This document shows, one piece after another, positions 36,738-45,812 of a stretch of 64,000 nt of DNA. Source of the DNA: Streptomyces mutabilis (lineage in GTDB: Bacteria > Actinomycetota > Actinomycetes > Streptomycetales > Streptomycetaceae); assembly GCF_014649815.1 (NCBI RefSeq), contig NZ_BMTT01000005.1:310001-374000 (forward strand). The letters run 5' to 3'. The position numbers and the translations under genes were made by a program. Numbering within the stretch: the stretch's first letter is position 1; each line of letters opens with the position of its first letter. The notes under the pieces are model-generated. The model was not told the origin of the DNA and did no database searches. It was given only the letters and a program-made list of their open reading frames with translations.

Positions 36738-37349
36738 TTGCAGGAACGGGCGAAGGCAACCCGCAGATCACTGCTGGAAGCGGCTGCCCAACTGTTCGCT
36801 GAACAGGGATACGCGGCCACCAGCGTCAACGACATAAGCGCAAGGTCGGGCCGGACCAGTGGTGCGGTCTACTTCCACTACACCGGCAAGGAGGGCATCG
36901 CCGTCGCCGTCGTCGAGGACCGGTTCGCAACCTGGTCTCAGCTCGCTGCACGCTACGGGGACGAAACGGTCCCCCCACTCGAACGGCTCGTCGCCCTCAG
37001 CTATGAAATCGCCCATGCCCTCGCCCGGGATCCCGTGACGCGTGCCGGTGCCCGCCTGTGGGCCGAGCGCACCGTCATCAAGGCTCCCGTTCCCGACCCC
37101 TTCGCGCTGTGGACCGCTGCCGCCACGCGACTGCTCGCACAGGCCCGGCTGGCAGGGCAACTCAACGAGCGCGTCCGCCCCGCCCGCACGGCCCGGGCCC
37201 TTGTGCGCGCGTTCTTCGGCCTGTGCACCCTCACGGAGGCCCTCGAGGGTACGACCGTCCTCGACGACCGCCTGACCGACTGGTGGCACCTGACCCTGCC
37301 CTCCCTCCGGCCGCTACCGTCCCGCGGGAACCTCCCGGCAGGCCGGTGA
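36738..37349 (+). CDS. TetR regulator, gamma-butyrolactone-receptor-like
   Basis: 203 residues. The helix-turn-helix region is TSVNDISARSGRTSGAVYFH YTGKEGIA near residue 28-55, which matches the ArpA/ScbR/AvaR group (SGAVYFHFxSKE). The C-terminal domain carries a conserved Trp region (ALWTAAATRLL). These receptors bind autoregulator lactones and control antibiotic production. The start appears to be TTG 36738, after GAGGGCGGA at eight bases, because no ATG or GTG is in frame. No butenolide synthase gene lies nearby. Confidence 0.78.
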   Translation: MQERAKATRRSLLEAAAQLFAEQGYAATSVNDISARSGRTSGAVYFHYTGKEGIAVAVVEDRFATWSQLAARYGDETVPPLERLVALSYEIAHALARDPVTRAGARLWAERTVIKAPVPDPFALWTAAATRLLAQARLAGQLNERVRPARTARALVRAFFGLCTLTEALEGTTVLDDRLTDWWHLTLPSLRPLPSRGNLPAGR

Positions 37350-37409
37350 CGCACTCGCGCAGCCCATCGCCGCGCGCCGGTCGCGCCACGTCCTACTCGG
37401 CGGACGAGT

Positions 37410-38197
37410 GCACCTCCAGCAAGAACGCCTACTGCTTGTCCTCCACTAAGGAGGCCCTGACCACCGAGCATCTGATCCAGCCCCGCCTCCGCGGCGAACG
37501 CGAGGCACTGCGGGTGCTGCTTGCCACCCGTCACGGCGCGGTCCTCGCTTCCACCGCCGCGATCAACCAGCTTAAGGCCCTGATCGTCTCCGCGCCGGAC
37601 GGCCTCCGCTCCGAGCTGCGGAAGCTCAAGCGCCCCGAACAGATCGCCTACTGCGCTCAGTTCCGCGATCGCCCGGCCCAGGACCTGGAGCACCGGATGA
37701 CGGTGCGGGCCATGCGGTCCACGGCCCAACGCGTCCAGGCCCTGCAGGCCGAGGCCAAGGGGCTCGAGAACGAGATCCTCACGCTGGTGCGGCAGCAGGC
37801 CCCCGCGCTTCTCGACCTGCTCGGAGTCGGACCGATCACCGCCGCCCAGATCTTGGTCAGCTGGTCTCACCAGGGACGATTCCGCTCGGAAGCCGCCTTC
37901 GCCTCCTTCGCTGGGGTCTCGCCGATCCCTGCCTCGTCCGGGCTGACCAACCGACATCGGCTCAACCGCAGCGGCGACCGGCAGCTCAACCGGGCCATGC
38001 ACACGATCACCTTGATCCGGATGCGGCTGGATCCCTCTACGAAGACGTACGTCGCACGCAAGATCGCCGAAGGTAAGACCTCCCGTGACGCGCAGCGATG
38101 CCTCAAGCGAGTGATCTGCCGCCAGGTCTTCAAGATTCTTGAGCGCTCCGACCGGAACCAACTCGGCAACGTCGAGGCACTCACTCAAGCGGCTTGA
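37410..38197 (+). pseudogene. IS110-family transposase lacking its N-terminus
   Basis: HLIQPRLRGEREALRVLLAT, then AAINQLKALIV and the C-terminal Transposase_20 region LLGVGPITAAQILVSW, FASFAGVSPIPASSGLTNR, LNRSGDRQLNRAMHTI, SRDAQRCLKRVICRQVFKIL. The N-terminal RuvC-like catalytic half (about 120 residues) is gone and the frame is entered without a start codon. No element end is evident. Confidence 0.85.
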
Positions 38198-38247
38198 CAC
38201 GACATAGCAGCCTCGGTGGCGAACGCGTCCTCCACGCGACGCTTGAC

Positions 38248-38263
38248 CTCAAGCATGCTTGAG
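38248..38263. promoter_or_regulatory. 16-bp perfect palindrome upstream of the quinone reductase gene
   Basis: CTCAAGCATGCTTGAG reads the same on both strands and lies 74 bases before the ATG at 38337. TCAAG-N4-CTTGA sites are typical of MarR-type repressors that control quinone and flavin reductases. No regulator gene is adjacent; an IS110 remnant occupies that place. Confidence 0.6.
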
Positions 38264-38278
38264 CTTCTAGGTTCTTCA

Positions 38279-38302
38279 GTGGGCCCTCCACCACGGGCCC
38301 AC
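38279..38302. repeat. GTGGGCCC inverted repeat
   Basis: GTGGGCCC (38279-38286) and GGGCCCAC (38295-38302) form a strong hairpin in the 5' leader or promoter of the quinone reductase gene, after the IS110 remnant. It could be a terminator for the remnant or a leader structure. Confidence 0.5.
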
Positions 38303-38336
38303 GACCGCAATGACGTTGCTGTGAAGGGTGTTGAAC

Positions 38337-39248
38337 ATGAAGGCTGCTGCTTTCCACGCGTTCGGAGGGCCTGAGGTTCTGGAACTGATGGAGGTTGCGG
38401 CTCCCGAAGCGGGCCCGGGCGAGGTGCGGGTGCGTGTGAAGGCGGCCGGCTCACAGCCCATCGACTGCGCGGTGCGTTCCGGCTGGAACCCGCCCGGATT
38501 CACCATCACCTTCCCGCACATCACCGGTGGCGACTTCGCCGGCGTGGTGGACCAGGTCGGCGAGGGCGTCACCGACTTCTCCGTCGGCGACGAGGTGCTG
38601 GGCTACCGGACCCAGCTCACCTATGCCGAGTGCGTCGTCGCCCCCGCCGACCAGATAGTGACCAAGCCCGCCGCGCTCTCCTGGGAGGTGGCCGGCGGTC
38701 TCTCCGCCTCCGGGCAGACCGCGCACACGGCGATCGAGATCCTCCGGGTCGGCGAGGGCGAGACCGTCCTCATCAACGGCGCCGCCGGGGGCGTCGGCAC
38801 CATCGCGGTGCAGATCGCGGTGTTGCGCGGTGCCAAGGTGATCGCCACCGCGCGTGAGGAGAACCACGGGTACCTGCGCGAGCTGGGCGCGATCCCGGTC
38901 ACCTACGGCGAGGGCCTGATCGACCGGGTGCGCGAGGCCGCGCCCGAGGGCGTGCACGCCGCCCTGGACACCGCGAGCGCCGAGGGCCTGCGCGTGGCGG
39001 CCGAACTGGTCAAGGACAAGGACCGGGTGGGCACCATCTTCGCCGTCGACGCCTACCAGGAGCTGGGCGTGCGCTGGATCGGCAGCCAGCGTTCCGCGGA
39101 GCGGCTCACCGACCTGGCCGCGCTGGTCACCGACGGCAAGGTCAAGGTCCACGTCCGCAGGACCTTCCCCCTGGCGCACGCGGCGGACGCGCACCGCGAG
39201 CTGGAGACCGGTCACGGCCGCGGAAAGATCGTTCTGCTGGTCGGCTGA
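38337..39248 (+). CDS. NADP-dependent quinone oxidoreductase (zinc-free MDR)
   Basis: 303 residues. MKAAAFHAFGGPEVLELMEV is the typical start, and GAAGGVGTIAVQIAVLRGAK is the AxxGxxG nucleotide motif of quinone oxidoreductases. No Cys/His zinc ligands are present. It reduces quinones or enones with NADPH, a detoxification role. ATG 38337 has GAAGGG eight bases upstream. A FMN reductase gene follows after 89 bp in the same direction, and a 16-bp palindrome precedes both, so one redox-stress operon is likely. Confidence 0.9.
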   Translation: MKAAAFHAFGGPEVLELMEVAAPEAGPGEVRVRVKAAGSQPIDCAVRSGWNPPGFTITFPHITGGDFAGVVDQVGEGVTDFSVGDEVLGYRTQLTYAECVVAPADQIVTKPAALSWEVAGGLSASGQTAHTAIEILRVGEGETVLINGAAGGVGTIAVQIAVLRGAKVIATAREENHGYLRELGAIPVTYGEGLIDRVREAAPEGVHAALDTASAEGLRVAAELVKDKDRVGTIFAVDAYQELGVRWIGSQRSAERLTDLAALVTDGKVKVHVRRTFPLAHAADAHRELETGHGRGKIVLLVG

Positions 39249-39337
39249 CACCGCCGGGCGGTCCCGGCGCACCGTCCCGAGGCCGCACCGCCCCGCGTCG
39301 CCCCCCCGCCCGTCTTTCACCGAATCGAGGACCCCCC

Positions 39338-39925
39338 ATGTCCCAGGCCCCGCTGAAGATCGGCGTGCTCATCGGAAGTGTGCGCACCGGCCGGTTCGCC
39401 GACAAGGTCTCGCAGTGGTTCATTTCCGAGATCGACAAGCGCGACGACATGGAAACACATGTCATCGACCTGTCAGAGCCCGCCCTCGTGGAGGAGCTGA
39501 AGCTCACCCTCGACCCGTCCGGTGCCCCGGAGGACGCCCCAGGACTGGCCGAGCGCATCGGCGGCCTCGACGGCTTCGTCGTCATCACCCCCGAGTACAA
39601 CCACGGCTACCCGGCCTCCCTGAAGCTGGCCATCGACTACGTATACAGCGAGTGGCGCGCCAAGCCGGTCGGCTTCGTCTCCTACGGCGGCATGGCCGGC
39701 GGCCAGCGGGCCGTGGAACAGCTGCGGCAGGTCTTCGCCGAGCTGCACGCCGTCACCCTGCGCGACACCGTCAGCTTCCACATGGCCTGGGAGCAGTTCG
39801 ACGACAACGGTCGCCCGCTCGACGAGGGCGGCTGTGCCAAAGCCGCCGCCGTCCTGCTGGACCAGCTCGACTGGTGGGGCCGGACCCTGCGCGACGGCCG
39901 CGCCGCACGTCCGTACGGGGGTTGA
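39338..39925 (+). CDS. NADPH-dependent FMN reductase / quinone reductase
   Basis: 195 residues, flavodoxin fold. IGVLIGSVRTGRFADKV is the FMN phosphate loop, VVITPEYNHGYPASLKLAID is the family signature, and VSYGGMAGGQRAVEQLRQV binds the flavin ring. It reduces FMN or quinones with NADPH. It pairs with the quinone oxidoreductase upstream; both fit electrophile or disulfide stress. The ATG at 39338 is preceded by GAGGA. Confidence 0.9.
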   Translation: MSQAPLKIGVLIGSVRTGRFADKVSQWFISEIDKRDDMETHVIDLSEPALVEELKLTLDPSGAPEDAPGLAERIGGLDGFVVITPEYNHGYPASLKLAIDYVYSEWRAKPVGFVSYGGMAGGQRAVEQLRQVFAELHAVTLRDTVSFHMAWEQFDDNGRPLDEGGCAKAAAVLLDQLDWWGRTLRDGRAARPYGG

Positions 39926-39939
39926 CCCGGTAGTGGAGC

Positions 39940-40931
39940 ATGCCGTCGGTGACGGCCGGCGCGATGCGATGCAAGCTGTCCGGACGCAACGCCGAAACGC
40001 TCGGCGAGCTGGCCGACGCATACGGGCTCCAGGCCCGGGTGGCGTCGGTCGACGACCCTGCCTCGTTGGACCGAGCCCTGCGCGGTGCGGCGGCGGTCGC
40101 AAACTGTGCCGGGCCGTTCGCTTCGACCACCGGCCCGGTGACGGAAGCCGCGCTCCGTGCCGGGATTCCCTACCTGGACGTGGCCGCCGAGATCGAGGCC
40201 GACTCGACACGTTCGCGCACTTCCGCGAGCGGGCCCGGACGCGCGAGCGCTGATCGTCCAGGCCATGGCCTTCTTCGGAGGCCTTGGCGACCTGACTGGT
40301 CACCGCGGCGATGGGGGACTGGACCTCTGCCGACGAGGCCCACATCGCCTACGCGCTCAGCAATTGGCACCCCACCGCCGGAACCCGGCTGTCGGGCGCG
40401 GTCTCCCGCGAGCGGCGCGGCGGCGCACGCCTGCGCTACCGCGGCGGACAGTGCGAGCGCCGTAGCGACGCCGCGCCGCTCGCGCAGTGGACCTTTCCCG
40501 AGCCCGTGGGGCGGCGGTCCATGGTCGCGGAGTTCACCATGGCGGACGTGGTGACCGTGCCAAAGCATCTGGCCATTCCCGACGTCACCTACATGGACGC
40601 CGAGGCGGCTCGGGACGTAGCCGCTCCTGACACGCCCGCACCGACCGCCGCGGACGGGAGCGGACGCTCCGACCAGACCTTCCTCGTCGACGTCGCCGTC
40701 CGCTCAGGTGGCGCCGAACGCCGGGCCACAGCCACCGGCCAGGACATCTACGCCATCACCGCGCCCCTCGTAGTCGAAGCCCTCGACCGCGTCCTCACCG
40801 GTCGCGCCCGAGCCACGGGCGTCGCCTCTGCGGGCGAGATCTTCGAAGCCCCTGACTTCCTGCAGGCACTCACCCCCCGTACCGCCTTCGGTCTGCACGG
40901 CCACGAACACAAGTCGGTACGCGGGGCATGA
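39940..40931 (+). pseudogene. Saccharopine dehydrogenase-like (trans-acting enoyl reductase type), broken
   Basis: The first frame gives CKLSGRNAETLGELADAYGL, AAVANCAGPFASTTGPVTEA and AGIPYLDVAAEIE (39960-40200). After frameshifts, a second frame from 40311 gives DWTSADEAHIAYALSNWHPT, PEPVGRRSMVAEFTMADVVT and a clean C-terminus GEIFEAPDFLQALTPRTAFG. The N-terminal GxxGxxG Rossmann strand is missing. The C-terminal 200 codons look undamaged, so decay may be recent. Confidence 0.75.
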
Positions 40932-41042
40932 CGCCCCCCGGCAATGGCCGCCGCAAGCCGGACGCGTCGTGGCTCAGCCCTGAGCCATGTGACCCGCCGA
41001 CGAAAGCGGTCTCCGCGCCCGGCCGCCGGTAGGCTGCGGTGG

Positions 41043-41576
41043 GTGCGCACGGTGGAGCTTCTTCTGGATGAGGCGGCGGAGCTCGATGTCCGGGACGCCT
41101 GGCGGCGGCTGGCGGAGGCGGGACTGCCCAGCCAGGCGCGACACCCCTCGACGACCAACAGACCGCACCTCACCCTGGCCACCTGCCCTGAGCTGACCGC
41201 CCCGATCCGCTGGGAACTCGCAGAGGTGGCCGCCGACCTGCCACTGCCCGTACGGTTCGCCGGCACGGTCCGCTTCGAGCGTCCCACCTCGGTGCTGGCC
41301 TGGTCTCTGGAGCTCGACTCCGCGCTGGCGTCCCTGCACCGTCGGGTGTGGGAAGCGGTGGCGTCGGACAGCCCACCGGGAGCGCTTAGTCCGTTCCACA
41401 GCCCTCGAGACTGGAAGCCGCACATCACCCTCGGCCGGACCCGGCGGGCGGGTGCGTTCGCCGGCCGACACGTCCCCGGCCTGTTGCCGGCGCCGCCCTT
41501 GTCGGCCCGACTCACCACCCTGCGCAGCTACGACACCGTGACCGGTGCCTTGGAAGTGCTGGGACCCAGCCTCTAA
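41043..41576 (+). CDS. 2'-5' RNA ligase-family protein (2H phosphoesterase)
   Basis: 177 residues with the two HxT/S motifs of 2H phosphoesterases, RPHLTLA near residue 40 and KPHITLG near 125. Such enzymes act on 2',3'-cyclic or 2'-5' phosphodiesters in RNA or nucleotides. The GTG at 41043 is chosen; GTG 41052 is an alternative. No strong ribosome binding site is visible. It stands alone. Confidence 0.8.
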   Translation: MRTVELLLDEAAELDVRDAWRRLAEAGLPSQARHPSTTNRPHLTLATCPELTAPIRWELAEVAADLPLPVRFAGTVRFERPTSVLAWSLELDSALASLHRRVWEAVASDSPPGALSPFHSPRDWKPHITLGRTRRAGAFAGRHVPGLLPAPPLSARLTTLRSYDTVTGALEVLGPSL

Positions 41577-42113
41577 ACGAACTGCCGCCACCGGTCGGCA
41601 GGCCGTCGAAGCGGTGGCCCGGCGGCCGACGGCACGGAGAACGGCGAGGACTGTCCGCCCTGCGAGTCCGTCCAGGGCCCGAGGGTTCCGCACATGCGGA
41701 CGGTGTGTTCCGCAACGGAGCATGCCGGTGGCCCCGGAGACGTCCGGGGTCACTGAGGGCACACGTCGGATCGTGCTGCGTGCTACCAGCGGCTCCTGCG
41801 CCCGCCGCTCTCGGCGGAACGGATGACGAAGCCCGGCCGTCCGGATCGAGGTGGTCACCGACCTGGTCGGAACTCACCGGGCGGTCGTTCCGGATCTGCC
41901 CGGCCATGGCGCGTCGGTGGTTCACGCCGGCGATCTATCCCGGACAGACGTACCCACTGCCGAGACGCCCCGACCGTGGAGCTGGCGGCGAGTCAAGGAG
42001 CGATTCGTGCTGTGCCCCTAGGGGGTGGTTTGGGCGCCGTCGGGAGACCGGGGCGTGCTCAGGGCGAAGACACTGGCCGGGAACCGGCAAAGCATCACAC
42101 GAGGGGGGACGGC
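41577..42113. other. Non-coding stretch with an alpha/beta-hydrolase scrap
   Basis: At 41835-41960 the plus strand reads IEVVTDLVGTHRAVVPDLPG followed by HGASVVHAGDLSR, which resembles the region after the first strand of an alpha/beta hydrolase. It is too short to be a gene. The segment 42060-42113 should hold the promoter and GAGGGGGGA of the decarboxylase gene. Confidence 0.4.
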
Positions 42114-44489
42114 ATGACCGACGGCATCGTCATGGTGGCGGTGGCTGAGCACCCGGAGGGCGCTGGTGCCGCCGGACAGTTGGCGCGCGTTGCCGACGGG
42201 CTCCGGACGAGCGGCTTACAGGTCCGCTGGGTGAGGAGTGTCTCCGAGGCGGAGGCGGTGCTCAGGACGGAGGCCGGTCTGGCCGCCGCGGTGGTCGCCT
42301 GGGAATTACCGCCCGCAGCGGACGACAGCCCGGGCGGAGCCACGGTACTGCGCCGGATCGGGCGCCGGTTCCAGAACCTGCCGGTGTTCCTCGTCATGGA
42401 GGACGAGGGGCTCCGCGAGCTGCCGTTGTGGGTGTCTCAGTCCGTGGTGGGCTACGTATGGCCGCTGGAGGACACGCCGGCGTTCATCGCGGGTCGGATC
42501 ACCACCGCCGCGCGCGCCTACCAGGACGCCTTGCTTCCGCCGTTCTTCAAGGCGTTGCGACGTTTCGACGACGCCCACGAGTACTCGTGGCACACCCCGG
42601 CGCACTCCGGCGGTGTCGCCTTCCTCAAGTCGCCCGTGAACCGCGCCTTCCACGACTACTTCGGGGAACGGCTGCTGCGCAGCGACCTGTCGATCTCGGT
42701 GGAGGAACTCGGCTCGCTGTTCGAGCACACCGGTCCGATCGGTGAGGCCGAGCGCAACGCCGCGCGGATCTTCGGCTCCGATCAGACGTACTTCGTCCTG
42801 CACGGCGACTCCACCTGCAACCGTCTGGTCGGCCACTTCAGCGTGACCCGCGACGAGATCGCCCTGGTGGACCGCAACTGCCACAAGTCCGTCCTGCACG
42901 GCCTGGTCGTCTCCGGCGCGCGGCCGGTGTACCTGGTCCCCACCCGCAACGGCTACGGTCTCGCCGGACCGCTGCCACCGGCCGAGATCGCGTCGGATTC
43001 GGTCGCGGCGCGGATCGCGCAGAGTCCCCTCACGGCGGACGCGGTGTCGGCGCGTGCCCAGTACGCGGTGTTCACCAACTCCACGTACGACGGACTCTGT
43101 TACGACGCGGTGACGGCAGCCCGGGCGTTCGCGGCGAGCACGCCCCGACTCCACTTCGACGAGGCGTGGTTCGCCTACGCCCGCTTTCACCCGCTCTACA
43201 AGGGGCGCTACGGCATGTCGGTCGACGCGGAGGTCTTCCCGGGCCCCGATCGGCCGACGGTGTTCGCGACCCAGTCGACGCACAAGCTGTTGGCGGCGTT
43301 GTCCCAGGGAGCCATGGTGCACGTGCGGCCGGCGCCGCGGGCGCCGGTGGACCACGACCGGTTCAACGAGGCGTTGATGATGCACGGTACGACCTCACCG
43401 CTGTATCCGATGATCGCCTCGCTGGACGTGGCCACGGCGATGATGGACGGTCCGCAAGGCCAGTGGCTGGTCGACGAGGCGGTGTCGGAGGCGGTCCGGT
43501 TCCGCCAGGAGATGGTTCGGATCGGACGTCGGATCGAGGCCGCCGGTGACCGGCCGGCCTGGTTCTTCGGAGTGTGGCAGCCGACCGAGGTGACCGACCC
43601 CGCAAGCGGGGCGCGGCTGCCCTTCGACGAGGCTCCGGCGGACCTGCTGCGGACCGAGCCGTCCTGCTGGCACCTGGCGCCCGACGCCGACTGGCACGGC
43701 TTCCCGGGCCTGACCGACGGCTACTGCATGCTCGACCCGATCAAAGTCACCCTGACCTGCCCGGGGCTCGACGCGACCGGGGCGATGGCCGACTGGGGCA
43801 TCCCCGCCCGGGTGCTGACCGCCTACCTGACCACACGCGGCATCGTCGTGGAGAAGACCGACAGCTACACGACGCTGGTGCTGTTCTCCATGGGCATCAC
43901 CAAGGGCAAGTGGGGCACTCTGCTGGACGCCCTGATGGACTTCAAGGACCTCTACGACGACGACGCGCCGCTCGACCGCGTGCTGCCCGCGCTGGTCGCC
44001 GAGCACCCGAGCCGCTACTCAGGGCGGGGCCTGCGGGACCTGTGCCAGGAGATGCACGACCACCTGCGCCGGGCCCGCCTGGTCGAACTCCTCGACACGG
44101 CCTTCCAGCAACTCCCGGACCCGGTCGCCCCGCCTCAGCACTGCTACCAGCGCCTGATCCGTGGCGGTACGGAACGTGTCCGCCTGGCGGACGCGCCGGG
44201 CCGGGTCGCCGCGGCGATGGTCACCGTGACACCGCCCGGCATCCCGGTCCTCATGCCGGGCGAGAGCGTCGGACCCGGGGACGGGCCTCTCCTCCGCTAC
44301 CTCGCGGCCCTGGAGTCCTTCGACCGGAGCTTCCCCGGCTTCGGCAGCGAGACACACGGGGTGACCCGCGTCCCCGACACCGGCGACTACCTGATCGAGT
44401 GCCTGCGGCCGGACGACCAGGAGGGCCCGGCCCGGGCCATGACGCCGGCGCAACGGCGGGGGGAGGAGGGCGTCGGCGCCGTGGGCTGA
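42114..44489 (+). CDS. Orn/Lys/Arg decarboxylase (PLP fold type I)
   Basis: 791 residues, the length of the large biodegradative decarboxylases. An N-terminal response-regulator-like wing domain (1-125) precedes HTPAHSGGVAFLKSPVNRAF, which starts the core. GDSTCNRLVGHF and DRNCHKSVLHGLVVSGARPV bind the cofactor, LHFDEAWFAYARFHPLY has the Asp, and FATQSTHKLLAALSQ carries the PLP Lys near residue 390. It decarboxylates arginine, lysine or ornithine to a polyamine; the exact substrate is not readable. ATG 42114 has GAGGGGGGA upstream. No amine antiporter gene is adjacent, and it appears monocistronic. Confidence 0.93.
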   Translation: MTDGIVMVAVAEHPEGAGAAGQLARVADGLRTSGLQVRWVRSVSEAEAVLRTEAGLAAAVVAWELPPAADDSPGGATVLRRIGRRFQNLPVFLVMEDEGLRELPLWVSQSVVGYVWPLEDTPAFIAGRITTAARAYQDALLPPFFKALRRFDDAHEYSWHTPAHSGGVAFLKSPVNRAFHDYFGERLLRSDLSISVEELGSLFEHTGPIGEAERNAARIFGSDQTYFVLHGDSTCNRLVGHFSVTRDEIALVDRNCHKSVLHGLVVSGARPVYLVPTRNGYGLAGPLPPAEIASDSVAARIAQSPLTADAVSARAQYAVFTNSTYDGLCYDAVTAARAFAASTPRLHFDEAWFAYARFHPLYKGRYGMSVDAEVFPGPDRPTVFATQSTHKLLAALSQGAMVHVRPAPRAPVDHDRFNEALMMHGTTSPLYPMIASLDVATAMMDGPQGQWLVDEAVSEAVRFRQEMVRIGRRIEAAGDRPAWFFGVWQPTEVTDPASGARLPFDEAPADLLRTEPSCWHLAPDADWHGFPGLTDGYCMLDPIKVTLTCPGLDATGAMADWGIPARVLTAYLTTRGIVVEKTDSYTTLVLFSMGITKGKWGTLLDALMDFKDLYDDDAPLDRVLPALVAEHPSRYSGRGLRDLCQEMHDHLRRARLVELLDTAFQQLPDPVAPPQHCYQRLIRGGTERVRLADAPGRVAAAMVTVTPPGIPVLMPGESVGPGDGPLLRYLAALESFDRSFPGFGSETHGVTRVPDTGDYLIECLRPDDQEGPARAMTPAQRRGEEGVGAVG

Positions 44490-44829
44490 GACTGTCGGCG
44501 CTTCCGCCGGGCAGGCGCCCGGGCCGCGTCGAGCACGGCCTGGTCGCTCCCTTGAGCGGCTGGGCCCGCTCGCTCACGCCGGCCCAGTCGATTCGCGCAA
44601 CGGCGTCGCCGAGGGCTCCGCGGCTTCGAGGGTCTTCTGCGCGGCATCCTCTCCCGTCCCGCCGGTCCGGAGATACCGGGTGGTCACCCGACGCGGGAAT
44701 CGCCCTGGAGCGCCGGGGACTCTTCGTGGCGGCGGGAATGAAGACCGTGCGGCAGGGCAGGGCGCTGCGAAGGAGGGTGCCCGGTGATCACTGCGGAGGT
44801 CGGTACGCGCCTTCACAGGACGGAGTGGA
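44490..44829. other. Gene-free stretch after the decarboxylase gene
   Basis: No coding pattern on either strand. It runs into remnants from 44830. Confidence 0.4.
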
Positions 44830-45130
44830 GGGCGTCGTAGGTGATCGGAACGGTGTCTCACCGCTGTCGTCCCGGGCGGAGCGGGAGCGGGTGAGCTCCG
44901 CGATACCGGCGTCGAATCCGATCGGCGGTGCGAAGCCCAGGTCGCGGCGTGCCGCGGTGAGGTCGAAGTAGTGTGAGCGCAGCAGTTCCGCGTCCAGGAA
45001 GCGGCTGAGGGCGTGAGTACGGGTGCTGGTGCCGCGCGCAGGAGCGTGTCGCCGACCGCGGTGCCGGCCGTGGCGAGCCGGGGCGGAACGGCGCACCAAC
45101 GGGCGTCGACAGGAACGTACCTGCACGGCA
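44830..45130 (-). pseudogene. C-terminal remnant of an NAD-dependent epimerase / 3-beta-HSD-type SDR
   Basis: The minus strand reads VPPRLATAGTAVGDTLLRAA and, one frame away, ALSRFLDAELLRSHYFDLTA with ARRDLGFAPPIGFDAGIAEL, the substrate-domain end of extended SDRs of the hydroxysteroid dehydrogenase type. The Rossmann half is missing. Confidence 0.6.
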
Positions 45131-45159
45131 TGAGGGCGGACCTCGCCTCGGGAGACCGC

Positions 45160-45450
45160 CCGCTCCTACCGCACGAGCGAGCTCGTACACGTCGTGTCGG
45201 AGCTGATGGGCTGGACTGAGCTCCGCAAGTGACGTGGCGGTCGGCCTCCCCACCCGTAGAAGGCCGCGTCGGTGAGAGTGAAGTCGGCGTCGACCGAGGT
45301 GATCATCCAGGCGAGGCCACGGGGGCGTCGGCGCCCAGGTGCAGCAGGCAGCTGTCATCGTCCACGGGTTCGACGACGCCCATGCCGGGCCAGACGCAGT
45401 CGGTGACCGCTGCGGCGGGCTCGTAGTGGACGACGTGGTCGAGGCCGACG
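45160..45450 (-). pseudogene. C-terminal remnant of a WYL-domain regulator
   Basis: HYEPAAAVTDCVWPGMGVVE, VDDDSCLLHLGADAPVA, MITSVDADFTLTDA and LSPAHQLRHDVYELARAV look like the last strands of a WYL regulator (PVDDxSCxLxxGAD, then DADF). Frames change between the pieces. No start or helix-turn-helix remains. Confidence 0.5.
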
Positions 45451-45454
45451 AGCC

Positions 45455-45710
45455 GTTCCTCCAGCTCTCCGGCGGCCGGCAACAGTGCGTGGCCATCGCC
45501 CGTGCGCTCCCCTGCGAGGTGCATCCTCTTCGCCGGTACGAGCCGACCGGCGCCCTCGGTCACGAGACCGCCGACGGCACCATCGAGCTCTACCGGAGGC
45601 CGGCGCACGACGACGGCCAGTGCGTGATCGTCGTGACGCACTCCAGGAAGGTCGCCGCCGCCTGCGACGAGACGCTGACATCGGAGCGGGGGAGGCTGGT
45701 TCAAAACCTG
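45455..45710 (+). pseudogene. Fragment of an ABC transporter ATPase
   Basis: LQLSGGRQQCVAIARALPCE carries the ABC signature. A degenerate Walker B region with PTGALGHETADGTIELYRR follows, then GQCVIVVTHSRKVAAACDET. Walker A and the rest are missing. It is similar to MacB/LolD-type ATPases. Confidence 0.7.
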
Positions 45711-45812
45711 ATCGCCCGGGGTGTGGTCGTTGGCGCTGACGGGGCAGCGGGCGGTGATGGAGGCGGCCGGCGCGTCCAGCAGTCGGTGCACGTCCTCCGA
45801 TGCGCTGACGGT

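Noticed and set aside
38279-38302. The GTGGGCCC hairpin as a riboswitch
   Set aside because: A simple stem only; no conserved aptamer-like features visible.
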